In this document: in pieces, positions 1-11,643 of the stretch | Layout: each line of letters starts with the position of its first letter | Numbering within the stretch: position 1 is the stretch's first letter | Source of the DNA: Ziziphus jujuba | Lineage: Eukaryota > Streptophyta > Magnoliopsida > Rosales > Rhamnaceae | NCBI RefSeq assembly: GCF_031755915.1 | Contig: NC_083386.1 | Coordinates: forward strand, 5,335,501-5,399,500 | Reading direction: 5' to 3' | Length of the DNA: 64,000 bases | Program-made: the position numbers and the translations under genes | The notes under the pieces: generated by a model | The model's database searches: none | The model's input: the letters and a program-made list of their open reading frames with translations, nothing else | What the model was told of the DNA's origin: nothing

Positions 1-278
1 TTTGGGGTGACTTTAGGGCTCGAATCGTTCGTTTCAATGAGAGAAATTGTTCATAAAAATCCTACATTTCCTTTTTCTTACAGAGTAAGTATCTGTTCAA
101 TTCGGAATTTTTTTCCCAAAAAAATTAAATTAAAAAAAAAAAGGAATATTTTATATTTTATATTGTTTTTTCTTTTTTCTTTTTTTTTTTTGATAGTTAT
201 ATTTTATATTGTTAGACAAATTTCTAAATTTTCATAATAATTTTAAAAAAGAAATGTGCCTATTTAAAATTTCAATTA

Positions 279-468
279 TATATTATAATTTTACTGTGTC
301 TGAGCTCTAACATAATAATAAATTATCTCTTTTTATAAAATTTGATTAAAATTTAATATTGTAATTGATGATTAGATATATTATAATTGTACTGTGTCTG
401 AGCTCTAACATAATAATAAATTATCTCTTTTTATAAAATTTGATTAAAATTTAATATTGTAATTGATG
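279..468. repeat. 98-bp tandem direct duplication
   Basis: The segment 279-370 is repeated almost exactly at 377-468 (period 98). Both copies share the motif ACTGTGTCTGAGCTCTAAC and the following AT-rich stretch ending GTAATTGATG. Very few differences are visible, so the duplication looks recent. No coding potential. Confidence 0.9.
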
Positions 469-492
469 CCTAATCATAACTTTTATTTTGGA

Positions 493-495
<3 letters not shown>

Positions 496-529
<34 letters not shown>

Positions 530-721
530 CAAATTGATTAATAAAAATGAACAATATTACTGAAGATAAAATTGATAACAATTTTTAATGGATTTTCTTA
601 AAAGAAATAAAACTTCACTTATAATTTTATATAAGCAATCAATTTGATTATTATTATTTTTTATATCTACACAATTTGAATACTTTGCTCAAAACATATA
701 TATATATATATATATATATAT
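496..721. repeat. Two (TA)n microsatellites
   Basis: Pure TA dinucleotide runs occupy about 496-523 and 696-721, separated by unremarkable AT-rich DNA. Similar TA tracts recur in the window at about 27,070-27,104, 27,243-27,263, 32,859-32,878, 40,342-40,366, 53,797-53,822, 53,921-53,945 and 54,719-54,760. Confidence 0.9.
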
Positions 722-3700
722 TGACGGGATAATTTGATATTATATCATAATTACGGAAAAAATTTGTTTAAAAAAATTAGAGGCCAAATTCAAATATTAG
801 TTTTTTTTGGGAGAGAAAATATTAATAAAATTTAAGGAAGGTGTTTTACAAATTTTCAATTATTCTTTTAGCTTCAGTGGTTTACCATGGGCTTCATTTG
901 TTTATTTATTTATGGGGAACTTGGCCCAATATCGTTGTAGCGATGGGATTCACGATTTCTATCCCTTCATTTGATATTTTTTTTTCTACCATTTCAATTT
1001 TTGATAATTCCAAAATATCCTTTATTCAATTAAATATTTTTATTTTTTATTTTTTCTGTTTTTTTCTTTCTTTTCATCACTTTTCTCTTCTCCGTATAAT
1101 CAATATCCAGCCCATTAGGACCCTTCTGTTTCCTTTCGCATCTGCCTGATTGTAAGCTTGGAGACTGTGCGTTTTGAAGGAAATGGTGAAGAGGCAACTC
1201 AGATGTTAGAATCCGTTCAAAATTCCTCACCGGAACCCTAGATAAACCCTGATCCCAGGGAAATCCTACCGGATCCTCCAATGGAAAATCCATCAGAACC
1301 TCCCTTAAGGGTTAGACTTACCACAATTTTCCTATACTGAAAATACACTTCTATATGCACCACCTTATTCCTCCCACATTACTACAATTTAATTCCACAA
1401 ATTTGCAGCATTTCAAAATAATAACAGGGAATCAGTGCATAATTAATAAATAAATGTCCAAGACAGTATATAGAGCATTACACAAATAAATATGACTTTA
1501 ATACAATGGCAGATAAAGAAGTAATACAAGATGAAGAGGAAAAAGGGAGGAAATGCTTCTTGGACTTTCGGCAATAAACTGAGACGTCGGGCTCGCCCCA
1601 GACTATCAACATCTCCCAATCCTTGTACCTAGGGGAACGGAATTTAAAAATATGAGATGCTAATCATCTCAGTGAGTGACCCTATCTACTGTACAATTAC
1701 AACAGTAATAATTATAATACATTTGGTTAATTAAGAATAAATAAGTAAGTAAATAATAATTAATTGAAGATAATATTTCTCTCAAAATCCTCACCATTCA
1801 CTCCGTTGGAAAAGTTCCCCTTTTAAAACATTTTCGCAAAACCCATTATTTGTATTCCCTGAAAACCAAGGAATCAATTAGTCAACTAAATATCAAATAA
1901 AATATAATAAATCAAGCATCCAAAATTTATAATGAAAATAAAATAGGAATAAAAATAAAAATAATTTCGTAACAATTTCTAAATGATTAATAAATGTCAT
2001 AAACAAATAATACAAAAATATTAATGAAACTTACATTAAGACAATTCAGGAAATAATAAAATAATTAGAATGAATCAATTAATTGAACAATTAAATAATT
2101 AAATAATTAAATCAAATTAAAATCTCCATTTATAATGAATGGTAAGAACATAGTAAAACCGCTTTAAAATCAACAAATCAATATAAATAGTAAAATAAAT
2201 CATTTAATTAATAAAAGAAATATTTAAATCAATTTAATCATCTATTTGAAGTAAATGATAAAACTATAAAAGAATTTATTTGAAAACACCAATCCATTTA
2301 AATAGTAAAATAATCAAGGTAAAAGGCATTTTAGAAACATTGATTAAATAAATTATAAAAATTCCATTAGATACATTTTTATTTTAAATACTCTTTAAAA
2401 ACATTATTATTTGGAAATAATATCAAAAGCTACTTGACGCACCACACTATATACCAGTGATGTCCCACGATACTCAGCGTCCCGAATACCGTGTAACGGG
2501 AGGTTAAAGAGAGAAACTTGCATACGGTCGCTTCGGCATCCCGACAGCATCGCTGTTTAAACCGTTATTCTGGCCATAAAGGGGGCGGCTTATGGCCAAT
2601 ATCAAACTTGCCTACCCTCGGTCCGATGGCAACTCATGGGAGATATTATAACTTGCGCGCTCATCCATATATACAGTACAGAACACCAGTACTGTATGAG
2701 TGCGTCCAAAACAAATAACCAAATTTATTATTAAAATACGCAATTTTTTTTCCAAAATTCACCATGGGAATTGTACCATTTTTCAAATTCACCATCCCAC
2801 ATTTTTCTTTAATAACACCAGCATAAATCCATCAATAATATATAATTTTTCTCATATCATAAAATCAATCAAATAATATTCCAAGGGCATAATTATATGA
2901 TTTGAAAACCACCAAACTTAAACCAATATTTCCTTGAAATATTTAAAATCAAATTATACCAAGAATAATATTAAAACCACATGAATTTCATATATAATTT
3001 AATTCCACAAATCCTCAATACCAAAAATAATTTCCACAATGCATAAATTTATATAAATGCATTTTGTATTAATCAAAATAAATTCACAAATAAATTTCAC
3101 AATAAATCAATTAATATTAAAATCACAATTCCTTTAAATAGCAAATTTCCATAAAATCTAAATTTCCATAATTTGTCAAAAATCATATATGATTTAATGC
3201 ACATACACATTTCAATTTATTCAAATTGTGCCAACAAAATTTCAAATATAATTTTGCTAAATATTTAACACATAAATATTAAATCCAACATTTAATTATC
3301 CAAAAATAAATATAATTTAACACCCGAAAAAAAATTTTGAAGGTGGGTCACTCACCTTGAGCACGCAACTAATCCAAGATCTTCCATGGGATCCATTCCA
3401 CGATGCACACGTGCTCCTAGAACAATAATATTACACAACTCAAATGTCAGGACCCGTCCAGAATTCCTTCCCCGGAACCCTAGACAAGCCCTGATCCCAG
3501 GGAAACCCTACAGACCCTCCAACGGAAAATCCGGCAGAGCCTCCCCTAAGGGATGGACTAACCACAATTTTACCTGCACTGAAAACACACTTCTAAAAAC
3601 ATCCCCTTATTCCTCCCACAATACTACAAAATGATTCCACAAATTTCAGCACTTCAAAATAAAACAGCAACTCAGTGCATAACGAACAACTACATGTCCA

Positions 3701-5429
3701 ATACAGTATACAGAGCATTATACAATTAAATGTGGAATTTATAAAATGACAGATAAGAAGCAATACAAGATAGAGAGGAAAAAGGGAAGAAAAACTTCTT
3801 GAACCTTCGGCAACGAACTGAGACGTTGGGCTCGCCCCGGACAATCAACGTCTCCAACCTGGACCTAGGGAAACGGAATTTAAGAGTGTGAGATGCTAAT
3901 CATCTCAGTGAGTGACCCTATCTACTGTACACTTTTAATGATAATAAAATAATAATAATAATAATTAAGGGAATTAAATAAATACAAACAATTAATAAAT
4001 AAATAATGACAACTGTTGGAAGTAATAATTTCCCCCAAAACTCTCACCAATCGCTCTGTTTGAAATGTTCCCCTTTTAAAACCTTTTCACGAAACCCGAT
4101 GTACGTACTTCCCGAAAACCAAGGGATTAAACCATTTGATAAACAATAAATAAACAAATACATACCCCAATATAAAATAAAAATATAATAAATTATAGTA
4201 AATAATTTTGAACACCTTTGGGGTTTAAAACATTATTTGCAATTTACACCGACGCACCACACCATATACCGGTGATGCCCTCCGATACCCAGCGTCCCAA
4301 ACACCGACTGGCGGGGGGTTAAAGAGAGAAACCTGCAACGGCACTTCGGCGTCCCGACAGTACCGCTGCTGAAACCATCAACCCGGCCAAGGAGGGGGGC
4401 GGCTGTGCGCAATAACAAACTTGCTTGCCCACGGTCCAATGGCAACTCACGGGTGAAGTAATAACCGCGCGCTAAACCACATAATACCTGCGCGCTACCA
4501 CGTGTCCATACACCATACACCAGAACACCAATACTGTATGAGTGCGTCTAAAAATAAACATTATTAACCAACCGTACCGTTTTCCAAAACCACCGTGGGA
4601 AATATACCAAAATTTTCACAACATACCATCCCACATATTTTTATTTAATAAACCGGTACGAAACATTGATAACCAACAAACCACAACTTTCTCGAAGTAC
4701 GAGATGCAACCATAAAAATATCGCGGGCATAATTTATAAAATTTAAACAAATATTTTCGTAAAATATTTAACCCAGTTATGCCCGAAAAATCAATACTGA
4801 AACCACGTACAAATACTACCGAAATACACTTTGCTCATGCATAATAAATTAAACCACAATAAAACCATAATTAAATCACACCACATGAGCATAATTTAAA
4901 TACCAATTTAAATACCAAATAAACATAATTAATTGCCCAAAAATGATATAAAATCCAGACACAATTAATTTCTGAAAAATACTTGCTCATGTGTAATAAA
5001 TACCATTTAATCACGATAAAATAATAATCGGGAATTTCTTAATGACCCCAAAATTTCATTTAGCACCAATGGGTAAATATATATATGAAATAATATTTTT
5101 CCCGATTATATTTAAAATACGCCACATGAGCACCCATTACAGATATCAATTTAATACCACATAAATACAATTAATTACCCCAAAAATATTTCTAAAGGTG
5201 GGTCACTCACCTGGAGCACGCAATTAAACCATGATCCACCATGGGATCAATTCCACGACTCACCGGTGCTCCTAGAACAAAATCCACACACAGTCAAATA
5301 AATTAATATTTTAATTGGGTAAATAATACCCGGTACCCTGGGGGTCAAACACAAACGTTAACCAAAATAGGCGAATAATATACCGAATCGAAGTTTGAGC
5401 GACGAGGATTACAAATCCGGTCTGATACA

Positions 5430-6550
5430 AACCTAGGACGACCTGCTCCTAAACCCGTATTATATTAGCCAAGATCTTTAATTAAGTTCAAGTTCTAATG
5501 GAATGGACCTCAACCCCTAACCAACCTGTGGTTAGAAACCTTGGTATAATGAAGACGCCACAATAGGGGATGGAAACCCTATTGATAAGTCAAGCTAAAA
5601 CAACCAATTCTCTAATGGTGTTTTAGATGTTCTCAAAGAACAAAGAGATAATTAATCTCACAAGTATTTTCTTAATCAAATCAAAGTTTAAAGTTATCTT
5701 ATTAATGAAAAATAAGCCTTTAAATAGGCTTTGAGAGAAACAAAATAAACCCTAAAAACCCTAGGAAAAACCGGCCACTCAATGAAGAATTCTACCTTGG
5801 CCGAAACTTTCCTTTTCCTAATCTAATTTGGATTAATTAATTCCTTTATTTTGAATTAGGAATTAATTAATTTACAAAGAAAATAATAAAATAATAACTT
5901 TCCTAATCTTATTTGTCCAGAAAATAAATAAATAGAAACTAAAAATAATGGTAGTTTCCTAAAACAAAAAGTAGAATAAAATTAGGAAACTAAAATACTA
6001 GCTTTTTGACTACATTGACTTTGACCAATTCTTTGACCCAAGTGAGCTCCAAATCAGCTTCAATATGCTTTGTAGGATGCCAAATAAGCTTATTGTGAAG
6101 TTCCTCACGTTGCCCTTGCTTGGAAGTAAGAGAAAAAGGCTAATACAGTAAAATACAGTAAAGCCCGCGAAGAATACAGCAAATCAGGCCTTTCCTTCTC
6201 CTTGTGCGCAAACCTCCTTGTTGGTCGGCTTTGAAGCTGCTTTGGCTGGTTTCTATGACTCATCCTCCATATAAATTAAACCCATAAAGATGGGGTTCCA
6301 ATTCATACAACCCGGCCTCTTTATTGCTACCAAAAACGTCACCCGACCCCGTTTTGGCTTTTATTGCTTGTATGAGTAAAACAGGCCTTTGTTCTTTAGA
6401 TATGGCCAACCCCTCTTGACTATGACTTATTCCTTGTATGAAGACAGCAAGATTGTCCTTGAACTTCTTGGCTTGGGCCCTAGTGATCGGCCCCACCTTC
6501 ATTTGTAATGGGTCAGCACCCCAGCGGGTTGTTGGTCGAGCTGTCTCGGG
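5430..6550 (-). mobile_element. 3'-end fragment of a second Ty3/gypsy element (pol tail plus LTR)
   Basis: This stretch is absent from the equivalent position of the other family LTRs (near 7,800 and 52,320), so it is an insertion in the solo LTR. On the minus strand it reads a gag-pol C-terminal tail (6,502-6,260), then a purine-rich tract (about 6,202-6,187, AAGGAGAAGGAAAGG), then a sequence starting TGATTTGC at 6,186 that I take as the start of a 3' LTR running to about 5,430. The upstream part of that element is missing. The outer borders are approximate and no target duplication was identified. Confidence 0.6.
6260..6502 (-). pseudogene. Gypsy polyprotein C-terminal tail fragment
   Basis: An 80-codon open stretch contains GPITRAQAKKFK, which matches the GPxTRxxAK(K/R) motif common at the C-terminal end of plant Ty3/gypsy polyproteins. 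It ends shortly before the purine tract and putative LTR start at 6,186, the order expected for the 3' end of an element. No upstream reverse transcriptase or integrase is present, so it is a truncated fragment. Confidence 0.6.
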
Positions 6551-6929
6551 TGGATTCGCATCACGGTCTCCATCGACCCCAATTCCGCTGGAGGTGGCCG
6601 GAATTTGGTCGGGAAGCTACGGCCGATTTTAAACTTGAGGAATCTTTCAAACGGTGGGGATTTTGGGCAATCTAACCCCGGAAATGGACTCAGAGGGGTC
6701 GAAAATAGTGGGACAGAGGTATGGGACGTGCTGGGTTGGTAAAAAACGGTGAGAATCGCCGGAAAAACATAACCGGCCGCCGCTGGCTTCACCGGCCCAA
6801 TCTGGGCGCGTCCGGCGGCGACAGGCCGGGAAATTTGGGGGTCGAGATCGCGGCGAGGTGGGCTTCCCCGGTGACTGGTGCGTGTGGCATTCTGGCGACT
6901 GAAATCTGATCAAAACGCCGATCAACAGA

Positions 6930-7146
6930 GAGAGGGTGAGAGAGTCAAAGGAGAGAGAGAGAGAGAGAAGGCTGTGCGTTTTGTCTTGCCTCTGTCGGGC
7001 TCGGGGAAGAAGAAGGGAAGGGAAAAGAAAGGGGGTGTTTTCCCACGTGGGGAAAAAAGGAAAAAAAAAAAGAAAAAGGAAAAGAAAAAGAAAAGAAAAA
7101 GGAAAAGAAAAAGAAAAAGAAAAAGGAAAATAAAAATAAAAATAAT
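6930..7146. repeat. Polypurine/polypyrimidine low-complexity tract
   Basis: A (GA)n run at about 6,947-6,968 is followed by a nearly pure A/G tract to about 7,146, lying within the solo LTR. On the element's own (minus) strand this is a TC-rich tract, as often found in plant LTR leaders. The long lysine/arginine/glutamate-rich reading frames here are products of the low complexity, not genes. A comparable tract lies at about 52,880-53,030 in the third LTR copy. Confidence 0.85.
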
Positions 7147-8906
7147 TAAATAATTAAATAACAATATTATTATTTAAAATAATAATAATTTGATTTTAAA
7201 CATGGTTGACATGTGGCATTTCACCATGGTGACACATGGTCACCTTCATTAAGTCACACGTGGCACCTCGTTACGCGTTTAAAAAAATAATATTAAAATA
7301 ATACGGTATTTTAAAAGCTCTACAGGTCCATAACTTTCAAACCACATGTCCTAATCGGACGTGCCGCTAGTCTACGGACTCGTATCGATGAGCACTTCAC
7401 AACCATGCATGAGTCAAAGCTCAACCTTGCATGAATAAAAAGTCAACTCCGGCACCCCTTGGACAGTTTGGACCTCAACTTGTTTTGCTCATAACTTTCA
7501 AACCATAGCTCCGTTTTCAACGTGCTACTAGTCTACGAACTCGTGCCAACATGTACTTCGTAACAGTACCTCAGTCAACCTAGAATTCCAACCGGAACAA
7601 AAAGTCAACTTTTGACCCCTTCGGTCAATGGTCAACAGTCAACCTCGGTCAACGTGCAAAAATTCCGACATGGTTCGGGACGGGGTGTTACATCAAATAA
7701 ATTAATATTTTATTCAGGTAAATAATACCCGGTACCCGGGGAGACTAACACAAACGTTAACCAAAATTCACAAGTAATATACCGAAACGAAGCTTATGGG
7801 ACGAGGATCATGGATTGAGGCTTACCTCCCGGAGATCGGACCCGTGGTGGCCGGAATCTCGTCGGAAAGCTCACGAATTTTAACCCTTCGATTCTCACAA
7901 TCCGTCCCAAATTGAGGAAAGTGGACACCAGATTTGGGTTTAGAGGGTCGAAATTAGTGGGAAAGGAGGAGTGGTGCAACTAGAAACTCGCCGGAAAGTC
8001 GATTTCCCGGCAAGCCGCCGTGGTCACTGGAATCCGCCACTGCCGGCGGCACGTCCAGTGGCCACTGGCCGTGATTTTTGGTGGGAAAGTAGATCTGGTG
8101 CTGGGTAACTCAACGGGACAGGCGGTGAGGCAAACGGAGGTCGGAATGGGGAGAAATCTGGGTTTGAAGTGATCGGCATCGTCATCGGAAAAAGCCTCGA
8201 TCCGGGCGCATCAGCGGTTGGTTGGCCGTGATTTTTGGCTGGCCGGCCAGTTTTCAGGTGGACTTCAAGGTGGGGTGGCACGTGTACTGTTCCGGTGGCT
8301 TAAAATGGGTGAACGGCGATGGCCGATTGGTTTTTCTCGCTAGCTCTCTCTCTTTCTCTCTCCTCCCCTCTTTCTCTCTCCTTCCTCGGCTCATGCATTT
8401 TTGCCTGAATAAAAGCCACGCGTGGGTGATACTGTTCACTCATAGGATTGGCTGAAATTGCGACACGTGGCACATACTGTTCACTCAAGCCAAATATATT
8501 AAAATATTATGGTATTCAGAAAACTTCGCATGTCCATAACTTTTTAACCAGATGTCCAATTTAAGCGTGCTGCTAGTCTATGAACTCGTATCAACAAGTA
8601 CTTCACAACCATGCATGAGTCAAAGCTCAACTTTGCATGAACAAAAAGTCAACTCTGGCACCCCATGGACAGTTTGGACCTCAACTTATTTTACTCATAA
8701 CTTTCAAACCGAAGCTCCGTTTTCGATGTGCTACTAGTCTATGGACTCATGACAACTTGTACTTTTTAATGGTACCTCGGTCAATGTGAGATTCTATCAG
8801 GAGCAAAAAGTCAATATTTGACCCCTTATCTGTCAACGACTGTCAAACCCGGTCAACCTTGGTCAAATTTGAGAAATTTCGATGTATTTTAGGACGGGGT
8901 GTTACA

Positions 8907-8920
8907 ATCTTCCCCCCTTA
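8907..8920 (-). other. Polypurine tract of chromovirus A
   Basis: On the minus strand TAAGGGGGGAAGAT lies immediately before the TGTAACACC start of the 3' LTR. This is the position and composition expected of the plus-strand primer of an LTR retrotransposon. The matching tract in element B is at about 57,711-57,725. Confidence 0.85.
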
Positions 8921-11000
8921 CAAAAATTTCATCCTCGAAATTTTATACGTCACATAAAGCCATAAGAATATTGATTGCGGATTTATGCCTCGAGCTTCCA
9001 TGTCGCTTTCTCAACTAGATTAATTCACCACGATATTTTTGACTTGAGAAAATAGTCTTATTGACCCATACGCATTCTTCATGATTTAAAAATCTACACT
9101 GGTTGCCCTTTACATGACAGGTCTTTGATGTCTTTTCGTAGCTCCAATGCGTGAAATACGTTACATACCTGTGTTAACTCTTCCAAAAATGCTAACTCGT
9201 ACGTTACAACACTAATTCTTTCGCTGACCTCATAGATATCAAGATAACGATAACTTAGCTCTCTGTGTCAACCAAAGCGTACGACCCTCTTCTATGGAGA
9301 TAATTTCAAAAACTCAATCTCGGACATTGAATTCAAGATCTTTTCCATGCACGTCGGCTTAACTAATTAATCGATCTTAAACAGCTTTCAAACTCTCTTG
9401 GATGGCCTTCACCTTATTCATAGTCATTCATAGGTGTTCGCATCCAATTCAAGTTGGTCGTCGTATGGTGCTTCTCCTCACCCACTTCACTTCAACACTG
9501 TGGAATTCGGCGTTGTCTCTTATATAGAGCTTCGTACGAAGACATTTCGATGCTCACTTGATAGCTAATATTACAACGGACCTTATTAATGACAATTGCT
9601 TATTCCCAGTTCATTTGACATTACATAATGCACTGTCTAAGCATAACTTCCGAAGTATAAATTCTGCACTTCGCTGTCCAATGACCTGTGGTGGAAGGCG
9701 ATGCAGTAGTTAAGTCTCGCTCCAAGTGTATTTGTTAACCTTCATCATAGTCTTGAAGTAAAGCTCAAATCTCAAATAGTTGTGATGGTGATTGATACTT
9801 TGTGTAGTCTCATGATACGCTTTACAAACAGCTTGGCCGACTTGTCTCAGTGAGAACCACTCTCGTACCAGTAAAAAGTGCGTTAACATTTCTACTTCCC
9901 GCTTCCACTTGTCGGCAACTTACGTACCTTGATTCCAATTCGGCAATTTCCCTTATCGTGGCAATCCCTCAATAATACTTAGTGAATGTTCGATATATCT
10001 TTATAACTTTGGGGTGTATCACATACATCGAATCATGTGCTTCCTTTAGGATCTCCTTTTTTAACTCAACGATATCCTACTCTTGGATTCTCAATTGACG
10101 ATATTTAAACCTAAGTCGCTCTTGGAAAAACCATAACATAAAACAAATAATAAATATATTTTTCAAATATACCATCAACATAAAATATATACAATTTATC
10201 AACCCAACTTAAATTTCCAAACTTCTTCAAAAATCAAAATATAATTTATGAAATTTACTAATTAAATCAATGAAATAATAAATAATAAGAGAATTATTTT
10301 AATTAGCTTAAAATATCTTAACTTGCATAGGCAATTGTTAAAATTCCATATTGGAACAATAATAAAAACATGAATAAATGCATTTTAATAATCATTTTAA
10401 AATAAATAAAATGAATCGATTAAATAATAAAAGAAATATTTAAAACATGCATTTAAAATAAGAATAACAATATATTAAAATTTATTTTAAATCATCCAAA
10501 CAATTTAAATAACAAGGTCATAGTAAAATGCACATTTAAAACATTAATTAAATAAATGATAAAAACACATTTTATGTAAACTCTCATAATCAAGGTAAAT
10601 TATAAACACATGTCAAAATACGTTCTAAATCACAATTTTAAATAAATAATAAAATCGATGTAAATGAAATTCATGCTAAAACATTGATTTAAATAAATAA
10701 TAAAAACATGAATAAAATACCTTTAATTTCAAATATCACTTTGAAAAGCATTTAATTTTTGATAATCGATCGGAAAAAATATTTTGACACCTTGAGGTTG
10801 ATCGACACACATTCATACTTGGCAACGGGTATTGATTATGGGTGGTCACCTTGTTAAGTCATTGGTAGCTGATACACACTCTTAGGCAATCATCCTTCTT
10901 TTTCATGAACGGAACAGATGCCATTCACGATGATAAGCTTGATCTAGCGAAACCTTTATTTACCAAATCTTGCAGCTGAGCCTTTAAGCTCTTTTAACTC
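8921..11000 (-). pseudogene. Degraded chromovirus pol of element A (RT remnant, integrase, chromodomain region)
   Basis: Read on the minus strand from right to left, about 10,990-10,786 resembles the start of gypsy reverse transcriptase (KKKDDCLRVC..YQ.LNKVTT, compare the KKKDGSLRMCIDYRQLNKVT block of the family). About 10,122-10,030 continues it up to the region that normally reads IPKTAFRT. It then jumps to the integrase zinc-finger region (EILKEAH.SMYVIHPK near 10,040-9,970, CRQVEAGS near 9,900), and ends with the chromodomain-region tail (LVEKATWKLEA near 9,000). Most of RT and all of RNase H are missing and stops are frequent. An AT-rich block of about 660 bp (10,123-10,785) interrupts the RT part. 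The deletion from RT to integrase is the same as in element B. Confidence 0.7.
10123..10785. repeat. AT-rich insert within pol of A
   Basis: Element B runs directly through this point (about 56,335-56,365), whereas A has about 660 bp of very AT-rich sequence rich in AAATAAATAATAAAA words. Its composition resembles the AT-rich part of the family LTR (about 2,000-2,400). I read it as a captured LTR piece or another small insertion. I found no termini or duplication. Confidence 0.45.
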
Positions 11001-11628
11001 TTATGGAGCCACACGGTATGGCGGTAAGGAAAATAGATCGGTATTCAAAGCCAATTCGATGGTGATTTGATATCCTTTTTACGGTAGTAATCTAGGTAAC
11101 TTGTTGGGAAAATGCCTTTGAATTGCTTCCCACTATGAGCACCTCCAACGCTCACCATACCACATGGGTCAAATACCCTTGACAACCATTCTCCGATAGT
11201 TCATTGGCAACGAGGATAGAAATTAACCACGGTAAAGGTCTCCTAACTCCTCCACGAAGCACCACTTCAGGTAAGCTGAATCACTTTAACTTTACTCCTA
11301 TATGGCAGCGGCCCATTAACAAAAGAACTACTCAATCCATATCTAGGACCACTTCGAATCCCGAAAAGATTCATAGAATTGGATCTGCACCCATAACTTG
11401 ACCTTCGATAAAGCAAAGGCAATCCTTGACCATTGCCTAGGCCATAGGAATTCCCCGTTAGGATAGGTGATTCTAATTGACGCCCTCAAAGATTAGAGTT
11501 ATTTAAACTCGGGCAACGGATTTGCTTCGAGATAAAGGGAAAGAATGCTTTAAGACGAGTAAAATAAGAGATTAGATGCGGATGGGACGCACAACAATGC
11601 ACAGTCCCTTAGGAATACTAGAACCTAA

Positions 11629-11641
11629 AGCTCTGATACCA
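11629..11641 (-). other. tRNA-Met primer-binding site of chromovirus A
   Basis: On the minus strand TGGTATCAGAGCT lies two bases inside the 5' LTR edge (11,644). This matches the 3' end complement of plant initiator tRNA-Met, the usual primer for these elements. Confidence 0.9.
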
Positions 11642-11643
11642 AC

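Larger units (their letters stand above)
1..1203. other. AT-rich non-coding flank left of chromovirus A
   Basis: No gene is recognisable here. The sequence is strongly AT-rich with two TA dinucleotide tracts (about 496-523 and 696-721) and one tandem duplication (279-468). From about 890 to 1,160 it is richer in C and T and includes AGCCCA/TTGGCCCAA-like motifs resembling plant site II promoter elements. Because chromovirus A (1,204-14,440) separates this flank from the truncated PPR pseudogene at 14,441, it could be the old promoter or 5' side of that gene. That is inference only; no PPR coding sequence was identified here. Confidence 0.5.
3445..7692 (-). mobile_element. Solo LTR of the chromovirus family, inserted in the 3' LTR of A, TSD TCAAA
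   Basis: The segment begins TGTCAGGACCCG and ends GGGACGGGGTGTTACA, exactly the LTR termini of this family. It is flanked by a perfect 5-bp duplication TCAAA (3,440-3,444 and 7,693-7,697). The uninterrupted LTR of A near 13,875 has TCAAA once, followed by the same TAAATTAATATTTTA sequence, which gives the empty site. There is no internal region, so this is a solo LTR formed by LTR-LTR recombination. It is enlarged by a fragment of another gypsy element (about 5,430-6,550). It includes GA-rich and A/G-rich tracts at about 6,930-7,146. Confidence 0.92.
1204..8906 (-). repeat. 3' LTR of chromovirus A (split by solo LTR)
   Basis: The LTR starts at 1,204 (TGTTAGAATCCG) and ends at 8,906 (GGGGTGTTACA). 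It is interrupted at 3,445-7,692. On the plus strand its inner parts are AT-rich (1,700-3,350), then come the conserved CACC/CGTCCCGA block near 2,440-2,700, a GC-rich segment near 8,000-8,340, and a terminal stretch with repeated GGTCAACnnnGTCAA-like words. The matching LTR at 11,644-14,440 lacks the interruption, so the junction can be read directly. Confidence 0.85.

Noticed and set aside
841..1293. Small overlapping open frames on both strands near the left edge
   Set aside because: No homology, non-ATG starts, and part of the minus frame is LTR sequence.
6878..7164. Open frames rich in Lys/Arg/Glu (plus) or Phe/Leu (minus)
   Set aside because: They cover a GA- and A/G-rich low-complexity tract in the solo LTR; similar frames arise at 52,637-53,113 for the same reason.
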